Origin: Apteryx mantelli
Lineage: Eukaryota; Chordata; Aves; Apterygiformes; Apterygidae
Direction: 5' to 3'
Length of the DNA: 64,000 bases
NCBI RefSeq assembly: GCF_036417845.1
Contig: NC_089980.1
Coordinates: 46,622,501 to 46,686,500 of the forward strand
Shown here: piece by piece, positions 1 through 13,800 of the stretch
Numbering within the stretch: the stretch's first letter is position 1
Layout: every line of letters starts with the position of its first letter
The notes under the pieces: generated by a model
What the model was told of the DNA's origin: nothing
The model's database searches: none
The model's input: only the letters and a program-made list of their open reading frames with translations
Made by a program: the position numbers and the translations under genes

Positions 1-3000
1 CTAAATGGTATTTAAGGATTTCTGCAGCTGAATGCTATTACTGAGCACCACATTTCAGATGAATAGCCCTACACATATATTCCACTACTGTAATGTGATT
101 AATTGTGAAGATTCCTCACTCTTCCTCTTGCCTCCCCCAGCCTAAGCACAAACACTCACTTCAGGGCTAAAGATAAGCTCTTAAATCCCTTCTGACATTC
201 CTTTGTTGTTGTTTAATGAAGGCTGGTTTGATGGGCTAGAGAAAAGTTATGTAACCCGTTGCTCGGCCTTCATTGTAGAGCCGGCAGTAGGCAGCAGTTG
301 CAAATGTTGCCATTTGTCTCTGGAGTTTATTTAATTGCATCCCTGAATGTTTGCATGGTGTGCAGGGCTCTGTTCCCCCCCGCCTTGTTTTTCTGAGTCC
401 CAGTGAAATGCCACAGTCCCAAGCACCGCGAGGTTCAAAGAGCAGCTACGCTACTGTCCCTGCTGGATTAACAAGGGGCCTCTTTGAGCCGTTGTTTGAG
501 GGGGATGGTCCACAGGGGACGTGCTGGCTGCTGCTCCGTGCTTTTTTCAACCACTTCCAAGCACTTTTACACTCTGCTTCTTTCATTAATTGGATTATTT
601 GTTTTTCAGCTCGTTGCTGAGCGAGTCAAATCGTCCCACGCCTGGTTAACAAAGCCCAAAATAATTGTGAGTAGGTCAAAGTAGTGTTTAAAGGGGAGAC
701 CAGGCTCACAGACCAGGCTAGTTTCCTGGCCCTGCTGCAAGTATTTAATCGGCACTGGGTTTATCCATATGTCAAGGAAAAGCCTGAATGGCAGAGTGAA
801 TTCAGAGTGTGCCCCTGTTTGCCTGAGGGTCTGATGTTTGTAAACTGGAATAATACAGGGATTTACAGACCAATTGAGATGACCTAGCTCTCTTGTGGGG
901 AGTCCAGAGGAGCTTGCTCTGCTGTGTTGTCCTCCTCCTAAAGAAGAGGACAGCCAGTTCAAAATGGGGACTTCCTTTGCGTGGTTGGGAGAACATTTTC
1001 CACTGAATAGTTAGTTGTAGAGTAGGATGACAGGACACTCCTGCTCTGTGGATTTGGAGGACTAGGTAGGTCAGTTCTCTATAGTGATATGCTATAAATC
1101 CCCAAGCTCAACAGATGAGGTTTATCTGCTGTTTTGATTGATTAAGTAGAGAAGAAAATTTCAATACTGTTCACTGACAGTGACTGCCCAGACTACACCT
1201 GGTTTTCACTTTACTTACTGTGTAAAATCCCATATTAAAAGATATGATGAATCTGACATACATGAGAGAAGTACTTTTGCTGTGCTCTGCCATTCAGAAA
1301 ATGATCACGCTCTTCAGGATTAGAAGTGGCCGAGGCACGTCACATCCATTAAAATCCTTTGGGATCCCAGAGCTGAGAGACCATAGTTGGGTATCCCTAG
1401 ACCTGACTGTGCCAGCTGAACTGCAGTAGCACTTGCTGGGTAAAGGGCAATTCCAGAACTTGTAGAGAGAGGCATTAGGAAAAAGCCCCTAGGTTACTGA
1501 GTAGATTCCCTGAATGAATCTCATTTATAAGAAAGATGTAAATCCATGAGGCCAAGCAGTATCACCCCAGGAATAGATAGCAGCAATTATAATTCTGTTA
1601 ACTTCATTTCTGCTGCATGTGGCATGGCCCCCAAATCCATGTTGACTTTGCAGGAAGACTTCAGGGAGAAATACACTTGGTAGTGGTTTTTGATGCATAT
1701 GCCAAGCCTATTCTTTTCTCTAATGCCCAAAGGGATTTTTTTTTTTTTTTTATGGACTATCAGAACAGTTTACATCATTGTGGGAATTCAAACTATTTCC
1801 CATATTTCATTATCTAGCATCACATTTTATTCTATTCCTTGGTGATGCACTACTTTCATATGTAGGTAGGATGAGGAGATTTGTGCCTCCTTCACAGTAA
1901 GAATTCTTATTAGAAAGTGTTTTACTGTTGTATTTGTCTGTGCTAGCATTCTGGTTGTTTGTTGTTCTCTTCCTTGTTTATTGTCAAGGCACCTTCAAAC
2001 AGCATATATTGGCAAAATGCAGCAATAAAATGAGCTGCAAACATGCAGTTTGGAGCATGGGATTTCTATTAGATGAGAGATGTGAAACTAAGATGCTGTT
2101 TCGCCTCAGGATCACAGCAAACCAATAGAGACTCAGGTGGGCACCAGCAAACATAACACAGACATGGACACTTTCCATATGGTAGTCTTCTGATGTGTTC
2201 AAACATAACAACATAACAGCAAGTAGGGCATAGACAAACAATGTCTAAAATAACTTGAGGAAGACTCAAGTCTGCTAAAAAAATGCTGCAGCTCAAAAGC
2301 TGATAGAGCCTTGCTCTTCCTTGCAGTTTTAAGTTGTGACTTTATGGCTGTCTGCCCATTTATCTGCAAACATAGCTGGCCAGGTCTCCTAGTGCTAGCC
2401 CAGTTTTTCTCACAACCCCCTAAGAGATAGCTACTTTTTTCCACACTTTCTGAGTCCAAGTACTCCAGCCTCACATTTTGATCTCTTGTAAATGCTCTGA
2501 CTTCTTTCAGCAGCTGAAAGGTTTAAGATCTTCCTGTGAATTTAGCCAAGCCCTAGCTGTGATGTCTGACTCCCAAAGAAAAGATAAAGATACCCAGTTC
2601 AAGCAAGAGCAGAGTTCCTTCTTGTCACCATTGCAACCTGCTCCTGATCTCTCTCCCTGTGTGCTTTTTCTGTAGCAAATTATTTGTTCATATTGTAAGT
2701 GCTGGTCCCATGTCCCTGTGTTGTCATCTCCCCCTGTGATGCTGCAGCAGACCCCCGGACCCTCCACCCTACGAAAGCCAGAGTGCTAGGCAAGCATGTG
2801 CTTGGCCAAGGAAAGGTCTTTCCTCCTCAGCTCTCTTCTTTGCCTCCCTCTTCACATCTCATCCTTCCATGGGAGCCAAGCTCAGAGACACGCACAATAA
2901 CATTCACTGTAAGCTGACCCTCACAGATATAGTGACTTTACATTCATAGTAGCTGGCTTTTCTTTGTCCTTATGTATGTTGCACATCTGATCCAATTCTT

Positions 3001-6000
3001 CCTTGACTTGCAGAGCTGTTCTTGTTGTGCTTTAATATTCAGACAATGAGCAGTGGCTTTTTTGATGTTCTACCCTCCCTCCTTTGGACCACCTTCCACC
3101 CCACCACATTAAATATATTATCTTTTCAAGAACAGGTATTTCCAAGAGTATATATCATATTTCAAAGAACAAGATATATCAGGTTTCCAAGAATAAATGC
3201 TTTCCTTCTTTGCCATGACTCCCAAGGATGGAAAATGGTTTGGTAATATCTGTCCCAAATTGTAGGGTGATTGGGATCTGATCTCTGGAGCTATGACTTA
3301 AACGCTGAAATTACTGGTCATTTGCCTGGAATGACCTTTTTCTAACAGGACCCTTGGGAACACTTCTGTACTTGGCTGTGCTTGAGTGAGTGAAGTTGAA
3401 GGCTGGATTGTCAGGTAACATGGTGCCAGTTAAGTATCAGTTAGAGCTCATTTTCTATTCCCTTTAAATCCACATATAGCCCAAATGTTATAGCAGGAAT
3501 TAGCTAGCTTGTTCTCAGAGAAGTTCATGTTTTGGTCATTGTACAAAGCAATTTCCCAGTGGTGCTAAGCATACAGTAAATTTACTACATTTCTTCCACT
3601 TTATTATACAAAGTCCTGTGCCTGTGTGCAGGATTATGGCTGTCTCCCACAGTGACAGGAACAGTTACAGTTTGGATTGGGATTTCCTTATGAATTCCTT
3701 GAAATTTATCTTTAGCACTTGGCAAGGCTCTGCCAGGTCACAACACCAGGACACACTCACTCTCATTTGTCCTCCCAAACGTTACTCATGACTTCATATT
3801 TCTTTTGCAAATATTGTGGCAAATATAGCATGCGGGCAGCCTACTGCTTGGGTAGCTGGCCTTGTGTTGGACCTGGCAAGTATGCCACCAGCCTAGTGGC
3901 TAAATAGACTCCCTCTTTGGTCATCCTAAATTTGCTCAAGCAGTGTTTTTTTGCAGCAATCAGGCTGACTGGTGTACAGTGTCAAAGGCTAGTCTAGGCT
4001 GTCAGATATCAACAATGGAATTGCAGTTATTGCAGTGATTTCTGTAAGTCCTACCACTCTTATTTTGTTAGGATACATCCTTCAATTACATGATTAAATG
4101 ATGTTTGTTCATTACCCCCAAAGGTCTCATTCAATGAGCATTAGAGATGATGCTTATTGGCACAGACTGTTGGTACTTTTATCTCTGTCATCCAGAGTGT
4201 GGCCCTGATTTTTGTATTGACAATCAGACTATTACTTTCCGTAAGGTAGTCTTCTGATGTGTTCTTATTGTAGTACTATTTGGACATCTTTTGAATCTTG
4301 AGTTTATTCTTATGTTTCTCCTGCACACCAAGAAGGATGCATTCTTGTCACCCTTTTATGATGAGCTATTGTTTATATATAGAGATTATCCCCCGCCCCA
4401 CAAAAAACCCAACCCAAAAAACAACCTTTGGCAACTTGAGAGGAAGGCAGAGGGACACTTATAACATTGCAAGAGGACCTGATCTGTGAGGCTGGCTTAT
4501 ATATAATGGTTAGCTCTCCAGGATTATCCACCTTTTCATTATTGCCCAGGGGTGAGAGCAGGGCAGCAAGAAACTGGAATTTGAGTCCAATCCTACCCTA
4601 GGGAAGGGACTTTATCTCTGTCTCTCACTTCCAAGAAAAGTGTTAAAAATTAGGACATGCCTGGATGGGCATACTCTGTATCCCTCTTATCTTGTCAGTC
4701 TGTGCTGCGAAGAATGAAGGGGTGGAGGGAGAGTATACAAGAATGTGCAGGCTGGAGTTGTTTGTACTGTAATAAAATCACTGTCCTAAGAAGGGTAGGA
4801 TTTTCTGTTTTCTGGTGTCTGCTACGTGAAATGTTTTTGCATGACTCATTAGATAAAAATGCATAAATAGCACTAAGAACAGGGACTGGACTGCATTGTG
4901 CCATCCCCACTCCCTCCAACTATACACATAAGCTATTCACGTTACCCTGAGAAATGTCAAAGCTATTAAGAAATGTTCTCTGTATTTCAATGCACTGATA
5001 CTCAAAGGGATTTTCAGCTCTGCAAAAATGCCAGCAGGGAAAATGTGGGCCCAAAAGGTTTCCTTGGCATAAATAAACAACTTATAGCAATAGATTTTTT
5101 AGAAAAAAACAGAAGAGGCTATTTTAAAATGGGGAAATAGAACATAAGTGGTCCTGGGTTAACTTGGTTGCTTGGATAGTGTAATCCAGGTACTAGGGCT
5201 GGTTCAGTAACAGGAGTGTTGATAATCCACCTGCAAGGTCAGATTGTACATATGAGTATGAATAATAGATGCACTATTAATAACTGCAGTAATTACAGTA
5301 TAATGCTAATATGTTAATAATTATAAATAATAATGATCATAAATAATCAAGTAAGAGCTGATGAGAGTTTGGCATATATGTAAATGCACAATTTGTGCAA
5401 CCATTAAAAACTTGCCTGCAATGAACACATTCATTGAAAAAGGCACCTGGTAGAGGGTAGTGGGAGACCTGGGTCCTATATGCAAGCCCACACTGCCTGC
5501 ATGTCATGTGCCTTCACGTAAGGTGAAGTGGCAGTATTAGCATGGGATCTCCTGTCATGGAGATGGGTGATCTGGTCCCTGCCTTTGACATGCTATCTGC
5601 TTTTTGCATTAGAATCGCTAGATACAAATGTAGTATTTCTAAACAGACAGAGTCAGGGACAGATAGTCCTTTGCTTCAGCCAGGAGTGGGAGACCTGTAC
5701 TCTAAGATCACCTTAGGCTGAAAAAGTTCACAGCTGTAACTTCTCAGGAGAGCATCTTGGTCACCAGCATATCAACCAGGACGGCAGCCTTTTAATGTCT
5801 CTCCTGTTAAAACTGATCCACCGTAAAAGAAAATCCAAGGTTTAAGGGAGCACCAAGATTGGGGAGGGGGGTAGGAATCTGTCTTTAGGACTGTTTTTGC
5901 CATTTGCACTGAAGTATTGGTAAGTAAAAAGCACAAAAAAAAATTAGGAACTGAACGTATGACTCCCTCGTTCCCCTTCAGCACATCTAGATTGTATCTT

Positions 6001-8581
6001 CCCTCACCGACTCTTTCAAGCTCCTGAGCTTTTCATTCCTCTCTGAACAGTGGCCCAGATTTGGCAGAAAGATAAGCTTCCTGTGGAGCCAGAAACAGGA
6101 GCCAGGCTGTCTCTTCTAGGCAAGTATTGAATTACAAACACTGGAGGAAAAACAGAACAGGCAAGCAGGATACAGACAAAGTGTTTTTCAAATTGTTTTG
6201 AATTGAATTTCACACTTTAAATCCTGATGCACATTCCCTTATCTGCACTTAGGTGGTATTCGATTCTGGCCATTTTTCCACCTTAAGTCACTTGCTGGTG
6301 TCTTGCATGCAGCTGGAGAACATGTGTTGCTTTAGGGCTGAAAGCTTTTTACCTGAGTAACTTCATGCTCTTGCTGTTACTGAACCTGGATCACAGGTTG
6401 GTGCTTGCAAAGGCATCCATCCTTTTTTCTGCTGTGTAACCTGCAAAACCAGATATTCTGCTCTACTGTTATGCAGTCTTATGGTACTACTGTACACCCA
6501 CAAAGGACTGTAGCCTCAGGCCTTGTAGGAGGGAGGTCTGTTGTGGTCTAGTCAAGGCTTTTTGTGTATTGACTGTTTCTTGTTCTCTTTCAGCAGGTAA
6601 GCACTTTTTGGCTGCTGTTCCCTCACTCCCTTGCTTATCTGGTTCTTCCTCTCTTATGTTTTTCCTCTGTTCTCTCCTATTCTGGTTCCTTTTAACTACT
6701 CCTTCCACTTCCCACCCCCCTTCATCTAAATTCACTGTTTGTACGTGTGCAGTCATACGATCTCGCTGAGATTTTGGTTTGCCTGCTGGGGGAGCATCGT
6801 TCACTCTGCCCCACGGACATTTTAGGTTGTCTGTATGTCAAAGGCTGAATCCTGCAGATCAATAGTATTACTACAATGCAATGGGACAAGAACTATCCCT
6901 TGTAATCCATAAATTAGAGGAAATACAGGTTAGATAACAGCCTGTTATCAATGGCCACAGAGGCTCTAATAACAGGCATCCAGCACATCTGTGACTGCAT
7001 ACGCCTACAAAAATTTATCTGATGAGGATGTGTGATGCTCCTCTTTGGAGGAAAAACTGAGTATGCTCAGCAGTGAGACGGCTCAGCACACACTGCATTG
7101 CCAGGGTAGATTCTGTGCTAGACACAGACGCTTTCACAACTGTGCTCTAGCCTTGGCTATCCAAGCCTGGCTTCATCCAACCATGACAGGATTTTGCCCT
7201 AAATGGTTTCATCTGTTTCTGCAGTTATGGCCTACAGTTTTATCTGGAAGCAAACAGTTTACTTATTTGCTTTTAATTATTTATGGTAATGAAATGGGGG
7301 AGGGAGGAAGGCACCCATATCTCAAAATTTTCCACAAAAATGAATACACTTGTAGTTCAGATCTCTGGTCATGAAAGAAAACACAGTTCTCCACTATTCC
7401 TTATAATGTTTGTTTACTTGTTTTTAAATTCAAAACACAGTTGAATTTCTCAACACAAATATAGTGATGGAGGAAATCAAGGTGGGCTCTTTGTGTAACT
7501 TTCTCAAGAAACACATTTTAAAACATGTTTTTGCAAAACAACTACATTTTGGTACACCTGGACGGTGAGAAATTCCAGTCACAAATAACAATGAGGTTTG
7601 CAACAAATGTTCTTTTTTTCTCCCCCTTGTTTAACACACAAATGGCATTAATTGAACCCACAACATTTCCAGGGATAATACAGAGACATTTTTACAGAAG
7701 TCTCTGAAGTAACTAGTAAGATGGGGAATTACAAACTTATACCTCCATACTTTCATTGTGTAAAACAAACCTGATGGAACAGTGGGGTATTGCTAGTAAC
7801 ACCTGATAGTCTTGCTACTGATATGAACCCTACAGCTTAGTTTTTAAATCACTGTTCTTAACTGCTACTTACTTGCATTTATCAGAAAGTCAGCTTTTTA
7901 CCCATAGGCAGGTACAAAAATGTCTTTTAGAAGAAGCAGTAATATCTTGGATTATATTTTGTAAATAGCTCTGATGCCACACTTTATTCTTGCAAACTCA
8001 GTGTTGTTACCTGTTTCATTGCCTGTACAATATCTCTTATTCCACTTTAAAAGTCAGAAAACAATCAATTTGGAGACAGATGAGTGAAATTAAAGCCATC
8101 TTCCTGAATCTGAATGTTACAGCTGGGCCCTGCTCACTAGAGAGATCAGGGAAGAGGGAATAATTCCACAAACCAACAAAGAAAAGTGTGAAGTTACCGT
8201 TCTACAACTCCTAGTACTTGCATAGACACACACAGTGTCAGGCACAGCAACACACACGGTCAGGCACAATCAGACACAGATGTGCACGCATGCAGAGACT
8301 GGGAGCACCACGGCAGGCAGACTTCGGTGCCCTGCAGGGAACACATGGCTTTGCCTACCATCTAGCGACCAACGGTGCAGCAGCTCCACAGCAAGCTCAG
8401 CAGGGCATATCTCCTATGGCCAGGGGCAGTGCAGCACTGTGGAGCTAAAAAGATGGTCTATAGCAGGGACGGTTCAAGATTTAGAAATATGTTTTGAAAT
8501 GTAACTTCCTAATTAATAAAATTTGGATAGGAAGGTATTAGGTATTTTTGCTAGCTAATGTCTTTTCTTCACAAATAAGTT
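1..8581. other. Intergenic region 3' of the opsin gene
   Basis: No exon, RNA gene or well-preserved transposon was recognised. Open frames are short and without family features. It contains a 31-base near-repeat at 2170-2200 and 4234-4264. At 8215-8450 it has a locally GC-richer stretch with degenerate CA-rich motifs and an 89-codon open frame of low-complexity Gln/Ala/Arg character that is not a convincing protein. Confidence 0.6.
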
Positions 8582-8587
8582 TTTATT
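8582..8587 (-). terminator. Possible polyadenylation signal AATAAA of the opsin gene
   Basis: The canonical hexamer lies on the minus strand 240 bases after the distal stop and 367 bases after the proximal one, a plausible 3' UTR length. No transcript evidence is visible, and such hexamers are common in AT-rich DNA. Confidence 0.4.
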
Positions 8588-8826
8588 TTCTTCCTATAGT
8601 CTTGCATGTGAAAATAAAATGTTTCTGGCACTGGGTGTGCTGCATGCCGTTGTAATGTGCTTCATAGCATTTTGTACCCTACATTGAAGGAAAGTATCGC
8701 TTTATCATCTGATTTGCTTGAGCTGCGTAGTCATCAGTGCTACAGCAAGAAACTGGTGGACTGGAGATGAGGAAATCGCTCAGCAGTGATCTGAAGGGTC
8801 TTTCTGAACACAGAGTGGTGCATGTG

Positions 8827-9274
8827 TTAAGTGGCCACAGAACTTAGTCTATCACATTCAATATCAGGGTTATTAGATGGTGTATCAAGGACATCAAAAT
8901 ACACTTCCCTGCTTGCTGGAGGTGGGGTGTTGGTTGGACTTCCAACACCAGAATCAGGGCTTGATGCAGGATGCCTTTCTTCTGCATACTTCTTTCTGAG
9001 AAGGCTCTTGTTTTTGCTTAAGGTTTTTGAAATGTTTGAACTTTGCAGGGTCCTTGACCTCTTTGGCACAATGGAACAAGATGAAAATGTCCCTCTGAAA
9101 TTTGGAGCTCATTCCAAAGTAGATAATGGGATTGTAGAAGCTGGCAGATTTAGCAAATAAGCTGGCAAGGATGCTGGTAAGATTGGGCACAGAGTCACCA
9201 CAGGCAGACCATATAGAGGTGACAGCATACGGTGACCATGCAATAATGAAGGCTATGCAAATGACAATAGAAAC
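8827..9274 (-). CDS. Opsin last exon: TM6, retinal lysine, TM7, C-terminal tail (probably frameshifted)
   Basis: The acceptor TTTTAG precedes VSIVICIAFIIAWSPYAV (TM6), the loop SACGDSVPN, and TM7 with FAKSASFYNPIIY. This includes the Schiff-base lysine (rhodopsin 296) and the NPxxY motif, followed by helix 8 (SSKFQRDIFILFHC). This frame continues as a basic tail and stops at 8956-8954. The next frame stays open to a stop at 8829-8827 and has a Ser/Pro/acidic composition typical of receptor tails, including DSGVGS at 8955-8938. The most economical reading is that one extra base lies between about 9045 and 8957 and truncates the tail by roughly 40 residues. Sequencing error, polymorphism or a real short tail are alternatives. 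All retinal-binding features lie upstream and are intact. Confidence 0.88.
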
Positions 9275-10807
9275 CTAAAAGACAGAAGAAAAATAGCTTT
9301 AAGTCTCTTCTGGAAGCCTTACAGAGAAGACTTCACCAGAGAAGTGATATACAGTGAACAGTAGCTTGAACAATTGGCTGGAAGGGAAGCATTCAGGTTG
9401 TCCTGAAGCAATGACTCACAGGAGAGTTATAGACAGGCAAAGGATTGCTTGGATCAAGCCAGGAAGACCAAGAAGCTATATATCTTAGGTTAGCACGGTG
9501 TTATGCTTAAGCAGTGCCTTAACTAATGGAAAATCACTACAATCCTTTGTATGTTTTTGTGAATTCGGAAGGTTTAGGGCAGACTTAAGCCAATGGTAAG
9601 TAATTGAAAGCTCCACTGTAACTTGTATGTATGCTCAGAAGTAATATAGCTTCTGAAAGAAAAAAGAATATGCCAAACCAAGATTTTCTTTTTGTGCTGT
9701 ACAGTACACTCCAGTAATATTTAGCTTATTTTTCACTTGTGATGTAGCACCAAATATTAGCCTACGGGGTGGGGGGGGTGGGTGTTAAAAAATCTTCGTG
9801 TTATTCTGAGATCAAACTTTGTCACTGTAGATTGTAGAGATATGAAACATGACTGATTTGTTTTGTTGTCTTCCATTCTAGTTGAGACTAATTTTAAGAC
9901 AAAATCCACCAATGTGAAACCCAAACTTACCCTTGTGACATCTCGCTCCATTCTCCTCTCTCTATCCGTTGGATAGGAACCTGGGCCTGTTAGCACATGG
10001 CTTAATTTGACAGTACTGATAATTGACACATATGAGAAAACCATGACAATTACAGGTAGGAAAAAGCAGCAGATAAAAATGGAGACAATGTAGGATTTGT
10101 AGATTGCAGAGAAGTTGGCTTTTTCCCAGTCTATCTCACATGTTCCGTACATGCGATCTGGAAATCAAAAGTAATTTGGTTAGCATTTTTAGACCATTTG
10201 TCTGCTTTTGTGTGTTCATTTTATCAGTTTAAATAGTGTGGTTTTCTTCTTTTAGAAAGTAAAGAATAGAGTGATCTTGCTGATTTTGAGCTGTGACATA
10301 ATATTCTACGTAAAGAAATTTTCAAGACACCTAGACAACAACAAGCATTAATGAAGATTATCATTCTGTTCAGTTTAGATTTCTAGTGCAAATTGCTAAT
10401 GAACAAACTGTTGTTTTAGAACAGGAAATTGTGATACTTTATTATAAAAATGAGTATTCATTTGGTAGGTTTGATATTCTTGAGCATTATCTTCTCTTAT
10501 TTGATGTCATCTTCCACATAGTAACTTCCTAAGATGAGCACTGTAAAAAGCAATCATAAAGAGGCAATATGCCAAAGAATGTAAAAAGTCTCTACTTATG
10601 TTGCAAAGTAGGAAATAAAAATATTAAGGTTTCTTTTAAAATAGAAGCCAAAAGGCAATGAAAATTTTACTGTAGTAAAAGGGACATGAAAGTAAGTTGA
10701 TTCAGTTAACAATAAAGATTATGGGAAGATGAAACATAAATACTTAGATATGAGGCATTCTCTTAAATAGAAAGTGTGCAATTCTACAATTACAAAGGAG
10801 CTGCAAG

Positions 10808-10849
<42 letters not shown>

Positions 10850-13800
10850 TTGGGTGGATTGCAAGATCTGCAACTAATGAGATTTACAAAAGGACCCTAG
10901 CTGATCAGGCACCTAAGGGAAAAACAGTGAGAGTAAGGTGCAGTCTCTACTTAAATACTTTTATGAATAACATTTGACCTCTTTAGATGGTTTGATGCGC
11001 TTGCTAATGTGTCCTGATATCAAAATCTTGAGTTAGATAACTTTATGAATTTTCTATAGATTTTAAATTGTTGTTTTAAGTGGAACAGGCTGTTTTTTCT
11101 GATCAGCGGTGGCAGCAAACTGCATTATAAACACGTGAAGCATGAACCAAAATTACCTAATCAAGTATTAACAGGTCCTGGAAATACAGAACAGGTGAAG
11201 CCTGTGTGATTTAATGGCAGAGCTCTCCCTGACATCCAGTGATAATTCTGGAAAAAAAAAAAAAATCCCCTAATTCCCTACAGGTAATCTGAGGTTTAGA
11301 TGGAATGAATTAAAGGGGCAAAAGACGAAAATCTCTTTTATGGGTCTAATCAAAAAGAGCTCAGTAGTTTTAATACCAAAAGCTTTAGGTGCTTCTGTCT
11401 AGGTGTGTTGAGTAATAGAAATAGATTTTTGCCTCCTTTGCTGCCTTTTTCATCCATAGATCCCAAAGTATTACCCAAAAGGTAATCATAATATCTGACT
11501 TAAAACCAGATTTCTGGTTTGTGAGAACTTTTGACTGAAAAAAGAAATCAGCTTCCATGCAACAAGAAAAGAAAATTCCGCAAATTTGGTGAACCAGAAT
11601 TCTGAAATACGTTCCCCCACCTTTCCCAGGGACACTGACAAATGGCATTTACAAAACTGAATGGGCTCCTAGGGACCGCCGCAGCTACAGTGCAGAACTG
11701 ACACTTCACATGCAGCAAGACATAAGTTACTGTGGTCTGGTGGAATGTGTCCCACTCCGCTGACTGCTGCAGGACTTGGCATTGCTGGGCTCCCAGCCAT
11801 GGTTGCCCTCTTTGGTATCAAGAAATGCATCTGGAATCAGCCTGGGAATGGAAAGGGCTGCAATTCTCGGTAAGGGAAAGTGCTCACAGAAGCGGTCTTG
11901 AGGACCACTGTCAGGGTGCTGAACCCAACGTACAAGCAGATTCGTGGGCCACTTGGATGCCCTGATAGCGTAGAGGTGCCTGAAACATCCCTGGCTCTGG
12001 GACTGTGCTTAGGGCCAATAGTGGATGTCAGAAATCTTTCTAGAAATGAAGGGGTAATGAGGATTCATGTACTATGAAAACACAGATTGCCAGAAGATAC
12101 ATTGAGAATGAGAAGCCCAAACCCTGTAAGTTTAATGACATATGTAGAGGACAAAAAAACCAACAAAGTTAGAACAGTCATCCTGGCTAAAACTAAAGAT
12201 CCATTGAGCCTAATATCCTGGTAATGGATTGGTTTGGGAAAGGTATAAGAGAGAACAATTATACAAATGGATGCTTTTCTCACATGCACCTTTCAAGGGT
12301 ACAGCTTATGTATTTAATAAGTCAGAGGATATATTTACATTGCTGTATCTAACAGACCTTGTTAGGTTTCATGACTTCTCAAAGACACTTATTTAAATGA
12401 TGTATACTTTGACTGCCAAAATATCCTAAAAGCCTAGCAATGGCCCCATGAACAAGCTCTCCAGGGAGAAATCTTTCCTAATATCCACTGTCATGGCATA
12501 GACCCTTTTCATCACCATGAAAGCTGGAGTTACAGGCTTTCTCCTTCTCTAAGTCCCATCCTCCACTGAGCCTTAGCCCCCAACAATGGCCCCCCATGAA
12601 CAAGCTCTTTGTAGAAAAATATTTTTGCGGCACTTGTTGTTTTGCAGCCCTATTTCAGCCCCACACCAGCTGCAGCTCTAGGCATTCTCCTTCTCCTAAC
12701 CGTAGGCTTCAGACTCAGCTGAGCCTTAGCCCCCAGGCCCCCTGCCATGGTCTCCAGGAACAAACTCTCTGGGGAGAAATCTTTTTTGACGTTCTCACTG
12801 TTGTTTTGTAGTTCCTTTTCAACCCCATGCCAGCTGAAGCTCTGGGCTGTGTCCTTCTCCTAACCCTAATCCTAACACTAGGTTTTGGTCTCTGCTCGGC
12901 CTTGGATCCCAGACCCCCAACCATGGACCGATGAACAAGCTCTCAGGATAGAAAACTATTCACAGTCCTCACTGTTATATTGCAGACCCTTTTCTGCCCC
13001 ACGTCAGCTGCACCTCTGGGCTTTTTCCTAACCCAGGGCTGGGTCTTGGCCTTTGCTGAGCCTCAGCTTCCACATCCCCACCCATAGTTTCCATGAACAT
13101 GCTCTCCAGGGAGAAATATTGATGATGCAGACACTGTTATTTGCATACCATTTTCAGCCCCATGCCATTTTCAGCTCTGAGCTAACTTCTTTTCCTAACT
13201 CTAACCCCAGGCCTCTGCTGAGCCTTACCCCCCAGACCCCCAGTCTTGGTCTTCATGAACAAGCTCTCCTTAGAGACATCTTTTTGCAGCCCACATGATT
13301 GCTTTGCAGCCCTGTCAGCCCCATGCCAGCTGCAGCTCTAGGGTTTCCCTTTTACTAACCGTAACCCTAGATCTTGGATTTTGCTGATTATTAGCCCCCT
13401 TCTCCCCATCCTTTTTCCCCATAATACGCTCTCATGGGTAGAACCCTTTTTTTCCTGCTGTTTTGCAGCCTCTTTTCAATCTCACACAACCTGGAAATCT
13501 AGGCTTTATGATTTCTATTCGTTTTCTGAGAGTACTTTGTATTTTCTCTGCCTATTTGTCCCACTCTGAGCAACATGCTTATGTTTTCATAGCCTGATAC
13601 ATGACATTTACCAGTACATGCAGGCTGACATGGCTCCACATTCTCTTTTCTAACTGTTAATAGCTATTTTAGATGCACCAAAGGAAAGGTTGTTTTTTCC
13701 TGTATTACTTTGCATGTCTCAGCTCTGAATTCTGTCTGACTTGCTGTTGCCCAGCAGCTCAGCTTTCTGCAATCCTTCTGCAGGTCCTTGCAGTCTGTCT

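Noticed and set aside
606..962. 118-codon minus-strand open frame near the left edge
   Set aside because: No recognisable motif or splice context; other frames are open over the same bases.
8218..8504. Overlapping open frames in a CA-rich, GC-richer patch
   Set aside because: Low complexity, no homology recognised; likely degenerate simple repeat.
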